Shown here in pieces: positions 1 to 13,028 of a stretch of 64,000 bases of DNA. The notes beneath the pieces were generated by a model, which searched no databases, had not been told where the DNA came from, and saw only the letters and a list, made by a program, of their open reading frames with translations. Source of the DNA: Panorpa germanica (Eukaryota > Arthropoda > Insecta > Mecoptera > Panorpidae); contig OY783214.1 of the NCBI GenBank assembly GCA_963678705.1, forward strand, positions 10,478,001 through 10,542,000, read 5' to 3'. Made by a program: the position numbers and the translations under genes. Position 1 is the stretch's first letter; each line of letters begins with the position of its first letter.

Positions 1-3000
1 GTAACTCGCTAAACTAAACTCGCCTAGTAAGAACAACGCAGCTTAAGAGAGTATTCCGAAAATTGGTGATAACTTCCTCAATATTCAAGTACAAGGTACA
101 AAACTCCTTGTGTAAATTCCAATAGCATATTTCACAGGAAATGATACGTGAAATTATGAAAACGTATTTATTATTATCAAACGATTCTGTTAAAAACTTC
201 CTGTTTAATTTTGTAAATTGAGAATGAACCGAACGCATTATCGACGCAGCTATTTGACACGCTATAGCACTGATAATGCCACTTTTATAATGATTTATTG
301 TATGCTTATAATAGTCTCAATGTGATTCAGCTAAGTAGTTTACTAAATACATACAAATCTGTATTTTTATTTAACGTAATATATACTTAGTGCCTATGGT
401 GTCGGAGCTCGGTATATGCTAACTATATCCCTGCCTAATAAACGCATGATTATGTTTAGTTAAGCGAAATAAGTAAACTACATAATATAGCAAATTGAAT
501 CCGAAAACATGTCGTTAATGTTCTCTTTTACTTCTTTAAACTGGTAATAAGAACCCCACTAAAATGTAATACATGTAATTTCCAAATGCAAAAACCTACA
601 AAATGTAAAACTTACGAAGCCATCCAAGAAAAGAACAACATCAGGAGACAACTACAAGATATCATGACAGACAATCCGGTATGAACAAATTATAAAAGGA
701 CAACAATCGGCGAATATGACATCCCAGTAAACATTTTGGAGTCACTTTGACATCATATTGAAGATGCGTCATGATTTTTTTGTCATGAAAGAGTTCATTT
801 ATAGTTCAGTTTCTCACATTTTTTCATATAAAATGTCTACTTTATCGGTTACAAATGGCGAAATTACTCCACCTGTCGGAATGACAGACAAATGAAGATA
901 AAGTTGATGCGAACTATAATTGAAGTGAAATAGTGATAGAAACGTCACTAAATAGGGCACTTCACCAAATTGTTTACTGGGATAGCAATTGAAATCGCTG
1001 TAAATCAATAAAGAAAAGGTAAACTTTCATTATATTATTACAAGTAAATTTTATCATTTGTTCTCTGGAAAAATTAAAAATCAAATAAAATTTCGATATC
1101 TAGAAAGTTTTTTTTAAATATTTCTACAAGAATTTTTGTGTTAACGAATGCATTTTATTTTATAAAAATTTCTCCTTGACGTAAATTAAGATAAAACAAT
1201 AATTAAGTAGTGGGATTTGACAATATCTTATCACTGTCTCGGTGATAACAATATCGTTCTGGCATTAAATTCAAGGGTGTGCCACAAGTTCATTAAAAAT
1301 TTACTAATTAAAAAATAGCTGAAAAATGACCTTTCCAACATAGAAAAAAATCGTTGCTGGCCCATTGAAGATAGGACCCTATGCTTAACTAGAGCTAGAA
1401 AAATTATTTTCCTGACATTTGTATTTTCTCAAATTAGACAATATTATTGCACCCAATTCAACATTTTTTTTTCATTTTCTACATTGTTTTATCCCGTATC
1501 ACCTGACCTATACTCCTTCTTCAGTATTTTAATAATATTAAAAGCGAAATTCCGAATTTCCTCGGAAACACACGAACCTAATAATAACCTCGATAGTTCC
1601 GACTCGGGAATGGCGTATCACACCATTGGATTAAGTGCGCCAAGAATTGTGAAGGGGCCGCATATTTCTACTCATACTATATCTTTTTTTTATTTATATT
1701 TAATTTGATTTAATATATGTATTTATTTATAGAATTTATATTTATTTATATCTATTTAATTGCATTGAACTTTTGATAAAAAATGTGTAACGACATACTC
1801 GTATGATATTAATAAGAAAACTTAATTAATGTTTTATATTTAATTTAAATATTATGTATATCAAAAATTGCATACCGTTTGCTCTGCTATAGTACCTTGC
1901 CTAATCAGTTTTAAGGTGTTGTAGATTGTATTAGTGCTAATTAATTTTATGCTATAGTTACCAATAGACACTTATTAAATGCCTGTTAAATAAGAACAGA
2001 TTCGTAATGAATCATTTTAATACCACAACATGTAATTATCGATAGTAACTTAGCGGAATTTATTACATTAGGTGCTTTATAATATGCTCAGGGTAATCGA
2101 ACCTAAAGCTCACGAACACTATATAAAAAACTACATTTAATATTACGGCGTTTTTGTTTTATAAAAAGGTTGTTCTCATTTTGCATATTTTTTTTGATCT
2201 ACCTTACACAAAACGTTATTTTTATCAATAATACACAATAACATTCAGAAGACAACAATTATTTTGGACAAAAAAGAAGTGCAAGTTAACAAAAAAAAAG
2301 TGCAAAAAGAGAGTAACATATTTTCGCGCATGGAAAACGCTATTCAAACGCTAGACATTCTCCAACGAAAAGTATTCTTTTTCATCATAAATAATTTACA
2401 ATAAACACTTTCAAAAAGACTTAAGGCTACTCAAATTGCCATTGTTATAACAAGATCAACAGCAATGTAGAAAATTTGGTCTGCTAAATATAATAAATTT
2501 AGAATTATCTAAAGAAATAAATGATATCCCAAATTTCTTCTGATATTAAAACATTAATAGGACATAGGTAACAACATTTAGTAGAGTTTTAAGAAAAAAT
2601 GATCCACAAGACAAAGTAGAACACAGTACACATTTGATGAACGAGTGAAACAGAAAGAAAATGTTTAAACTTGCAAGAAAATGACTAAAAAACCATGTAC
2701 ATTTTTAGGATATCGATTTTTAGGATATTTTTTGTATCGAAACTTCATTAGAAGAAAACTACACCGTATTTTTGCAATCATAGGATATTTTATACGTGGA
2801 AAATATTTTCAATAAAACGAAAATTAATTCTAGGAACATCTGTTAATTGAAGCAACACGTTAGGAACTTTAATTGTATATAAATGGATTGCGAATAAAAT
2901 AAAAACATTTCATCGGTCATTTTAAAAGGAAGTCAATAAGAGGTTTTATTTTAAACCAATTGAGAAACGCAATACTTTTGTGAAAAGTGGTGATATTTTT

Positions 3001-6000
3001 AAATTAATCCAAAGAACAAACTCTGAGGTTAGTAATGGAGCACAATATCTGACAAATATCGCCGCAATGATGGTTATATGTTGACAGTTAAGAAATGTTG
3101 CGTTATAAACACACTTGAAAATACAATGGTACCAAGTTAACTAACTCTACAATTTCTAGTAGGTACTATACTTTTAATTACTACCTAAAGAATATTGTGT
3201 TTAAAGTATTTTAAGATATAGAGCACGTCGTTAAAAGATTTTCAAACACTGCTCCATATTATACGTACAATCACAAGTGCCTACAAACTACAAACTACAA
3301 TACTTCTACTCGCACACACATCTCGGTCGTTCAGGCACATTCCACTTATGCGATATTAAATGATTAAATCATAATATATATAATTAAATACATTAAATAT
3401 ATAATTTCGCTAGCCACATAACATATATCATATTTTTTTTTTAAGAATTGCGTGTTACATCATTCTAAATGCACCTAACCTTACTTTAATAATGAATATT
3501 TCAGGTATTTTTAACACGGAAGTTGTTCGCTATATAAAACTTCAAGGTAAGGAAGGACGGACCTCGAGAACTCGGCAAGTCGACAACTCGACTACATTGC
3601 GGAGTGCGTGCCGGTAACAGAACTATTACAGCTCGCAGAGGTAATTCATATCGTGCCAGGAAGGTCCCTAAAGTCGCCAATTCTAACAAATCTCCAATGG
3701 CACAATTCTTCATCACTAAATATACGAGTTAGGACAGTGACGTAGGGATATTTCAACTTTCTATAGTATATATTAACTGTTTGGCAGCATTCTTGAATAT
3801 TACAGAAGATACAATAAAGTCTGGCATGATAATATTATCGGTGGCGGAACGTTCTGTCAGCTCCGCAGTATTAGATTTTAAAGAAATTGTAATAATCATT
3901 AATATGAATTAATTCAAAAATTAATTTATATAATAAAAGAACAAATGACAAAATAATTCAGGGCAATTATTAGAAAGGGCTGTTAACTGCAAAACAAAAA
4001 TCAGCATTAACGCTAGGTAAAATAGACTGGCTAAAGCTTAGGACGGCAGGTGTTTCTGACTAGAAAGAATGCAATTCGGAGTATACGTCAAATCTCAAAA
4101 AGATCAAAATAAATCTATCGTTGAAATGGGCCCAATCAAACTTCTGTCAACTTACCATCTGTTAAAAATCACAGAAACATAATAGCAATTTTTGCTAATT
4201 ACTGCGACGGTATTGAAGAAACTAAATCAGTACTTTCGAGATGACAGCGCTCTAGCCACACTTGTGGTAATTACACAAGGTAAAAAATGTATTATGCATA
4301 AAAACTAGTTTTATTTGCAATTTGTTTCTTTTTCAATGGAAAAAACAAGAATATCTAATTTACATGCTAGTTGAACTAAATAAATTTCCCCGCCACTGTC
4401 CTCTCACGCATTAAGTCACGCAGGCATTGACACGAGAACACACGGGAAGTGGCCAACACGAAAATACACGAAACTTCAAAACCACTGGTTTCTAAACCAC
4501 TTATTGATAACTCAATCAACTTTATAAAATTTTCCACGACTGAATCATTTTATATAATTCATTTTATTAATATAATTAACAAATAGAAATTATTAAATTA
4601 TTACAATATATACTAATTTATTAATAACGAATTATATAGTGATAATAAATATTTTTAATAGAAACGGTACTGAACATATAGGAGTAGAATAGAGAATATA
4701 TAAAACAGCACACAGAACGACCGAAACACTGTTTCGACATCATTAAGGGGGCAGCGAAAATCACTGGTAACTGGAAATAAAATATTTACAACAACTTGAT
4801 ATTAATAAAGTTATTACTAAGCTTGGTTACACAACTTAAGACAATTTGAACTTTGTCGTAAAAAAGAAGAGACAAAACCATATTGAACAGATACAGCGCT
4901 TAATCAATCTTAAGACATACTTGTCACTAGCACATATCTAGATCAAAGCACTTTTTAGTAAACCATTTATTTGGATTATACAAACGCAGTTGCATAAATC
5001 AACAATGTTTAAACTAAACAGTTTCTATCACTTAGAGCAGTGTAGCCTCCTACATACCATTCTACATTAAGTAAATAAATTTATTTAATGTTAATTTTGA
5101 CAGATATTAAATAAAATAGGATTCAATAAAAACAACTTATACCGATAGTTTTTAGACAATTTAGAAAAATATGTTTCTTTGAGTTCTTATATATCTAATC
5201 TAGCAGTACGACCGCCGTAAGACTTAGATACAAAAATAATATAGCAATGACATTTGAATCCATTAAGGGTTGTGTTTTAAATAATCAGTTCAAATTCAAT
5301 TTTGTTTAAAATACAAAAACATAACCTTAAAAATATGTTTTTCAATTGTAGATTTGTCAAAGATCAACACAAGTTAATTTACGAAATATATAGCCAAGAT
5401 ATTTTTTTAATTTGTGTAACTCTTATCTTACTAATTAAAAAATAAATGCGCATCCGAAAATCAGCCAGACGACTACATCAGTATATCAGTATGTCGTACA
5501 CCCAATCGTTTGTGCGTTTTATTTCAAATAAAAAACTATTTAAATTACAAGGATTGAGAAACCGTGGAATTACTTTGCATTTTACCGCGCAAGTAGACTG
5601 CTAGAATGCTCTCGTAAAACGTAGTAAAAGGTGTAACAAGGATAAACAAAATAGAATTTAATTCATTACCATCAGAATTACAGATAAATAAACGCCGATC
5701 GGGTCCAGTACCACACCGGTAAACGTGGTTTACTGGACCAAGTCGAAAATAAAAGTAGAAATGATAATTACTTACAACGAAATTAGGAATCTAAATGGTG
5801 GGTGTGTGATTTATTTTAACCCATTTGATAAAACTTTAAATGAATCAATTAATAAAACCGACGATTCATATTTACTATTACACAGATGAACATCTGTTCT
5901 TTCTGTCAGCTTTGTCGAAGATCCAAGATTGTTCGGAACTCTGCGACATGAAGTAAATCATTTCGCGGCACTTTGATTTCAAACGTTTAACCCATATTAT

Positions 6001-6641
6001 AAATACAGGTGTATGAAATATATACGCCCATATTCATAAACATACACTGTTAAATATTAAATAGAAACTTCCTCTCATGATAAAGTGTGTTAATGTCGCA
6101 AAAATCTAGTTGCTCAGTTAGTAGAATACTTCTTGGCATGGTTTCCAAGGCAGGTGATGTGTTATATACGGGCAAATATATAAGACAAGTTCTTTACAGC
6201 CTTCTCGCCATGTCCAGCTGTCATTTATGTCCTTGAAAATGTGATTAGGTATATTGAATCGATATAAACATAAAAGTTAAGTCACATTTACTAGTTTAAA
6301 GACTCGTAAACCTTTCAAACTAGGTACTTTAACTAAATAGTTGATACTCCTATTATAATTACTATTGGCTGAAATGTTTGTACAATGTGATGGTGGTTGT
6401 TCGGAAAAAGAAACAGATTTATTATAACTTACATTAAAAGTGAACGAGACGTCCAAATCACGAAAAACTACTCGATAGATAACATTGCAAAGAATATATG
6501 GTGTAATTTTGATTAGAATCGGAGGAGGCGTTCTTAAGATATCGTGGCGTCCAATTTAATAAAGTAGTTTCGAGATAAACGCAAAAAAAAAGTTGTAAAA
6601 GTACCAGATCACTCAATAAGTTCGAAGCAAGACATATAAAT

Positions 6642-6921
6642 GGCACCACTATTAAAAATTCCATATGATTTTTAGATAGTATCAACGTTCAAACGATATG
6701 TGTCAAAATTTCATGACATTTCGACAATGTAAAGCAAAAATGACTTGACAAGTGTTATTAGGATTCTGTATTTTTCCCATTGTTTTAAAAATGATGAAAG
6801 TAGCGTCACTAAAACTACTATAACTCGTAAACTAATCGTCACAATGTCATAAAATTTTGACACATATCGTTTGAAGAATGGTATTATCTAAAAATCATAT
6901 GGATTTGTCAATAGTGGCGCC
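6642..6921. repeat. Foldback (hairpin) repeat with ~79-nt arms
   Basis: The arms at 6,642-6,720 and 6,843-6,921 are inverted copies of each other at roughly 90% by eye (GGCRCCACTATT... paired with ...AATAGTGGCGCC), separated by about 120 nt. The spacer and right arm resemble 11,626-11,880 (shared AAAGTAGCGTCACTAAAAC). This looks like a MITE-type foldback element. No target-site duplication was identified, so the true ends may lie further out. Confidence 0.6.
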
Positions 6922-7748
6922 ATCTATGTTTGCTCTATTGGGTGATGTGTTATATATATTGCGCTAACGTCATATAGGTAAACTCTTAAAATATTCTTAA
7001 TCGTTTTATTTATGTCATTTGTAATATTAGCTACATATCAAGAAATTATAAATTAGAAAAAAATAATAACGCCTAACCTAAATAAAAAGGGAATCATAAA
7101 GCAAAGTCGGTTGGCGCCATTATTATGAGGAGAAGCCATGTAACTTAACATAAAGTGTATTACATAATTGGAAAGCGTCTTTAATTGCGCGATCTTGTGT
7201 TCGAGTATTTTCGGAGCAACGCACAATAATTTTAAGGTCAGTGATTGAACCGATATGAAATGCCTTGGATACTTTGGGCCATGGAGATCAGTGTACTGGT
7301 ACGAGTTCGAGATCAGAATCAGCATCACGGAATGGTCCATTCTACCGTACCACCGTCCACCGGGATACAATAAATGACCTTGATAACTGAGTACCTCAAC
7401 ACTATAAAAATCTTTTCCTCTAACTTAATACTATAAACGTATACGTATATAATGTGAATCTCTTTAATGCATACATTTAAAATGTGCTTGGAATTATTTA
7501 TTCTAGTTTAATGTATATTTCAAGAAAAAATTACGCCAGTTTTGAATTATTCATTAATTTATAACTTCATTTGAATATATTTTATATTAAAGTAATATAA
7601 TAAGTGTAAATTTCTTACAATGTTGTATGCGTAATTATCATGCTGTTTCATCTACCATCTCTGTCTTATGTGAGGTCACTAATAAGTTCATCCGTGACGA
7701 ATGCTTGAAAAGGTTTTATACTTCTGGTATAATAAATGGTAAAAAAAA

Positions 7749-7815
7749 TAGCACAGTGGCCGAGAGCATTTATGCTCCATGCGAGCCCCATCTTCGAATC
7801 AGTGCTATACTTTCT
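7749..7815 (+). repeat. tRNA-derived SINE head or tRNA relic
   Basis: TAGCACAGTGG at 7,749-7,759 fits a pol III A box, and ATCTTCGAATC at 7,790-7,800 is close to a B box, about 40 nt downstream. No cloverleaf with paired acceptor arms can be drawn, so it is not called a tRNA. A second, more decayed copy of the A-box side lies at 15,092. Confidence 0.35.
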
Positions 7816-9028
7816 AGGTTTAGTTGTTACAATAATTAATTTAATAATTAATTAATAATCACATATATGAGGACGCGGAACTATAAATACTGAATTGAAT
7901 TTAAAAAATATATCTTTTCATTAAACATTCCATTAATAACTCTGTAGTTATAACTTTTGGCGGAAATACGACATTAAATTCCGTAAAACAAGTATTTTAC
8001 TTCAGTGAAACCTAGTAATATTTAATTTATTACTATTTAATCATTAAAAATGGGTTTTTAAGATTGTATAACTGTTATTATGATTATGAGTATGATAATT
8101 GGCAAAAGGGTAGCATTAATTTTCAAAAAACAGTAAACAGGTCACAAACAGTTGTAAATTAGGTAACATTATTTACGTAGTGGGGTAAAAAAGACTCTTA
8201 TTTCGTAAATAATAATAATAACTGTAAATACGTTTGTGATAGAATGATTATTTCCATATTTGAAATGGTAAGTAAAAAAAACCACAAACTGAAAGACATT
8301 TTTGTCTTTCTCCTAGAAAGACATTGAACAAACAAAGACATCCATAACAATTTTAACTTGACACTTTGATAATCTTATGGCACGTCATATTGGCTCCCCT
8401 CCTTCTTTCTCCCCATATTTTAAATACGAATGCAAACCCTTTATCTAACAATATTTAAATTATTGAATTATCATTTATAATTTACGAGATATAAGTTCCA
8501 CAAATCTTAGTATTTGTTATCGCTAAAATATTCCCGCCGCACCAAAACAAGTACCCGTCTTAAAACTAACAGAAAATAAAAATGGATTATAAATCGGTTA
8601 ATTTGTCTATATATTAATACAGGTATTCAGACAATATGACATTGTACATGTGTTCCAACACAACAAAATTAAAACACGATGTTTTTGCTCGTAGTAATAT
8701 TAAAGACCGCAATAAAAATGCAGAAGGTCATTCATAAAAATGGTGAATGAATGTGTGTCTATCGTAAAAACAAGAAAAAAAAAATAAACAAACAAAACTT
8801 AGAGCAAGGGTTGATGAGAAATGAATGAATCTAAATACTACGTTGGAGAATACAAGAACATTCCTTTTATATACTCAAGGTCATAAGTTTTTTTTAAACA
8901 GTTGAAATAATTTAATGTTTGTTTACATAAGAAATATTTTAATCACATATGTTGAGAATTACAAACCAATAAGCTCATATAGTATAAGTGGTGTATCTTT
9001 ATATATTAAACTAAATATTATTTTACAG

Positions 9029-9200
9029 GTTATTGTGGTTATACAGAGATGCACGTTTGTACGATTTTTTAGACAAGAAGAAACGCAAGGTTCCCAGAAT
9101 AGGGCGTTTTACACTGAGTTATTTACCGATTTTGTTTTACAATAGATTGACGACTGATTCTGCTTTTAATAGCCTTGTGAACTCTTTTTTTAAGGAGTGG
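9029..9200 (+). CDS. Unassigned exon-like ORF block with consensus splice sites
   Basis: A polypyrimidine-like acceptor (TATTATTTTACAG) precedes and a near-perfect donor (GTAAGT) follows a 172-nt block that is open for 57 codons (phase 1 in, phase 0 out). The peptide begins LLWLYRDARLYDFLDKKK and ends LVNSFFKEW. It matches no family I know. No partner exons were found, and a dispersed repeat starts about 20 nt after the donor, so it may be an exon captured by or belonging to a transposon, or chance. It sits antisense within FOXO intron 2. Confidence 0.2.
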
Positions 9201-9218
9201 GTAAGTTCAAAACGATAA

Positions 9219-9833
9219 AAAAGCACATTTTCGATAATGTTTTTTGACGACACAGTTAATATATAATTATTTCTATAATTACTACATGATAAAATGACAT
9301 TTGAAGAATACTTTGTGAAGTATTCATAAATAAATATCAAGAAATGGGGCATTGACAGCGAATCTCCGCTGACGTCACAAAACAAAGTAACATTGCGGTG
9401 CCACTCATAACTCATCATTTTCTGATTTTCTTAAATCAAAAAACCAAAAAGATTTCATTAGTTGATAAGTTTCTGCAATTTTTCAATTTTTACAGTACTT
9501 AAAAGTCAAAATACCGATTTTTTATGAAAAAAATCAGAAACTTTCTTAAAAATCAAAAATAAAAAAAATTCGACAGCTCGTATGTAAAGAAAGAGTGTGC
9601 AAAATTTCAAAAGAATCGGTCCAGTGGATTTTGAGGTAGAGAGGGCACCGACTCTAAAAAAGCTATCTGTGACAAAAATACATTTAAAAGTTTCAAAGTA
9701 AGAAGAACCTGACCAGAGAGGTGAAGACTTAAAAATCTATATCTCTGAAAGTTTTACTCCAATCGATTTAAAATTTTCACACAATAAACTTAATATGTTC
9801 TACATTAATATAAATAAATTTAAAAAAATGAAA
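9219..9833. repeat. Dispersed ~600-bp repeat, copy 1
   Basis: Starts near AAGCACATTTTCGATAATG and is colinear with 23,465-24,690, sharing for example GATAAGTTTCTGCA and AACTTAATATGTTCTACATT. This copy lacks the 551-bp insertion present in the other and so shows the empty site. There is no long ORF. Family not recognised; probably a non-autonomous transposon or LINE 3' fragment. Confidence 0.7.
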
Positions 9834-10114
9834 AAAGCGTCGTTTTTTCTATTTTTCGATTAAAATAATCATTTACACTTTTTTCACATTTACGTTTTTC
9901 TTTTTTTAAATATTTGACAGCATGAAATTTAAATTATTTTGTATAAGACGTCATAGAAGAATAAAATATTTGGGATTATTTGTTTTTTCTCACAACCCTC
10001 TTAATATAATACTTCATGGGATATATGACAAATCAGCAGGGTGTGACATATCGTGTATTAGAATATTCTATAACGTTAGATCCCTTCAATGATAATTAAA
10101 TGAAAAAAATGCCT

Positions 10115-10218
10115 ATTTTAATTGTTAATATCTCCTAAAATATAACGAGTTATTAAAAAATAATTGGACATTTATCAACTTTATCAACATAATATAGTCT
10201 CCATTTTATAGAAATACT
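10115..10218 (-). repeat. Partial reverse copy of the GGGCTTGTGTCC family
   Basis: The blocks around GTTATTAAAAAATAATTGGAC and ACTTTATCAACATAATATAG are the reverse complement of the internal part of the family described at 44,184-44,817. Both terminal repeats are missing. Confidence 0.55.
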
Positions 10219-11625
10219 AATTAATAAAATAAAATTAATTTTTTTCGGCTGATGTTTAAATGTAGCAAACAATGGATTTTAAAACGAGTTACAAAGCTAA
10301 ATTCCGTTTGTACTGACTGGATTGTGAAATAATTTGTTACATATATTTTAATAAATACGTTCAAGTATTTGTGAAAACAGATGTTACTAAGAATGATAAC
10401 GTTGATAACATTTATATGAGATACGAATTATTTATTTATAACAAATTCAATTTATTATAAAATTAAACTGCATAATTTAAATGTTACACTAACTAAGGCT
10501 ACCAATGTGTTTATTTATCAATCAAACAATGTTAGTAAACAAATTTATTCTATTATTCCTTGACGTCATACTAAATTTAACATATGATATAAACATATCC
10601 ACCTAGCGGACATTTTAACAACTATTAAATTAAGAATTACTATCATTGATTTATTATATTATGGTTTTATTAATTTCATTGTAATTTTATTCAAAATATA
10701 CTATATTCTGTTACGTAGAAACTAAGAGAAACTAATCCTAAGAATAAGTAAGAGATATGCGTAGCAAACAGCGCTCCTAGCGGATAGTTTTTAAAACATC
10801 TAGTAGATAATATTTATACTTAATATTTATTTAAATTTAATTAGCATACGCTTATTTAAATGACATTCAAAACGCAGATATTCTACTGCTAGAACAGCTA
10901 GCTCGTCGTGTTTTGAAATGCGCAGCACCACATGCTGGTTACAACGAAAAACTATTTTATAAATTATATACGATATTTAGCTAGTTGAAGGAGTGTTTTA
11001 AATGAAGCGATACTTTTTTATTAATGCGCCATTTTAATTGTATCGCTTTTCTAACACATCAAATTTAACCAGTGTGTAGTGTAGACAATGACAATTTAGT
11101 AATATGTTGTTAAACACGTAATAGCATGTTTTAGTTAAAGGAAACTACGAAAATAATAATTTCATTACACAGTAAATAAGGTTTGACAGCTGCAGACTTA
11201 TTTTTAAAACTACTTTAAAACTACTTGTCTGCAGGACAATATGCGTGCAGCTATTGATGAAAAAATTACTACATCGGAACCAAAGACACAACAGTCTTTC
11301 GTCAAGCATCAATGCTCTCACCCACTGTTCTTTTTATTAATAGAAAATATTTTTCGCGTAAAACTAACCCATAAGAACTCTCAGCCTACATAACATAGAT
11401 GATCTCGTATGTACAGTATTTCATTTAAAATTATTTATTTAAACCATTACGTCATAATTTCTTACTACACAACATATTGAGGCACTGTGTCTGACGAAAT
11501 GAACAAAAAAAAATATATGTCAGCAATAAAAAAGTAAATAAATCTTAAGGAGATATCAAGGCATGAATGGTCCAGATGTAAACCAATATGGCACATAGTT
11601 TAATGGGAAAAATACGGTTGAAGTA

Positions 11626-11880
11626 AAGCAAGGGCTTGACAAGTGTTATTTCGGACTTGGTATTTTTTCCCATTAAAATTTAATACTTTATCAACATGTG
11701 AAATTTAAATTTTTCCAATGTTTCGAAAATTACAAAAGTAGCGTCACTAAAACCTTTGCAAATCGTAAACTAGTAATCGGAATGTCTTGAAATTTTGACA
11801 TATAATGTTTGCAGGTTGATCACATACATTTATCTATATGTCATCCTATGAACTTATTAAATGATGTGTTACAAGATCAA
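11626..11880. repeat. Second copy of the 6.7-kb repeat family
   Basis: Shares TTGACAAGTGTTAT, AAAGTAGCGTCACTAAAAC, TTTTGACATAT and a terminal GATGTGTTA block, in the same order, with 6,745-6,955. It is diverged and lacks the left hairpin arm. Confidence 0.55.
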
Positions 11881-12810
11881 CAAAGTAGGATACCATCAAA
11901 TAAATATTGCGGCTTATTGAAATACGTAAAAATTATATTTATGATAAAGAATTAGCAGTGAAATGCATGTTGCATACGGTACGTGTTAAGAGTATGTATT
12001 TACCATCTGCCACATTGAACAAATATATTAATTAAATATTTATAATTGATTAATAAAGTAATTGAGCTTTATACAGAGAAACACCTGAAATATACTTTTC
12101 AAGGTTATAGGTGTTAAGAAATAGAAATATTCTATTAATTAAATATAATAAAATTACTCATTGAACATAATTACGTGTATTTAGGGTTTATCTAACATAA
12201 GAAAAGTTACCTATTACGTAGTAATATATAGAGCCTGGATTTAGGTATATGCATTTTGCATATTTTAGGAAAAATATATATTATCTCATTTTTATTTATA
12301 TATTTGTTTCATATTTTAATTTCATTGTTTTATTTTAGGTGTTAACGATTCGATTTTACTTGTCCATTTTGTTATTTTCTAAATATAGGAGCATATTATA
12401 TGGACGTACTAAATAATGTTTATTGCATAGACTGGTACATGCAAATCAAACTAATATACAACGTTTTGTGATATGTTTACTGCCTTTTGAGAAATAAATA
12501 ACCAATTTTGGACATTAGTATAATAGCAAAACATATAAGAAGACCTTTTTAAGATTAAGAAACCTTAACCTTAGATTTTCTCTACCTTTCCCGCAAATAT
12601 CAAAGACATAATTTTCAGGAATAAGTGTTTAAAATTACTTCGAAGTTTTAGGACCATAAAAAAAATATTTTTTCTGGATTGGCATATTAACACCCTCTTT
12701 AAAGAGTATCACATTAGAATAAAAAATCTTCTATCTCTTTCGTAAGAATTAGTAATATATAATTCTGTCTGTTTAATTTATCAATTAGGTAAATAATGAA
12801 TGGCACTAAC

Positions 12811-13028
12811 CTTCCATCCTGCTGAAGAGTTGCTGTCTCCTTTATCTTTGAAGTAAGGAACATTCTGGACCATCCACTCATATATCTGCGACAACGTCAA
12901 TCTATTTTCTGTAGCGGAAGTAATCGCCTGGGTTATCAAGTCCGCGTAGGAGAGATTACCCCAGGCGTTACGTCGTGAAGAATTCTTCTTAATTGTCAAG
13001 GACACCGGTGAAGGAACCGGGAGTCCGC
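12811..13028 (-). CDS. foxo: FOXO exon 2 (first half of forkhead domain)
   Basis: 218 nt. The acceptor is TTTTTGCAG before GCGGACTCCC; the donor GTTAGTG follows GGATGGAAG. Phase 1 in, phase 0 out. It encodes residues 93-165: a short linker (LPVPSPVSL), the basic stretch [11 protein letters not shown] and forkhead helices 1-2. The loop reads [11 protein letters not shown], where I recall a Pro-containing version in many insects. Confidence 0.95.

Larger units (their letters stand above)
1..12810 (-). other. FOXO intron 2 (partial)
   Basis: This stretch lies downstream of the FOXO donor on the minus strand and contains no recognisable forkhead continuation on that strand, so I read it as intron 2 running off the left edge of the window. 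It is AT-rich with many homopolymer runs. Inside it I can support only repeats (a hairpin at 6.6-6.9 kb, a SINE-like head at 7.7 kb, dispersed repeats at 9.2, 10.1 and 11.6 kb) and one unassigned exon-like block at 9.0 kb. A more GC-rich patch at about 3,505-3,720 has splice-like signals but no recognisable product. Confidence 0.7.

Noticed and set aside
3505-3546. Mini-exon with TTTCAG acceptor and GTAAGG donor in a GC-richer patch
   Set aside because: Only 42 nt, no recognisable peptide or partner exons.
7053-7370. 105-codon minus-strand open frame
   Set aside because: No family resemblance, poor residue composition, and no splice or start context that supports it.
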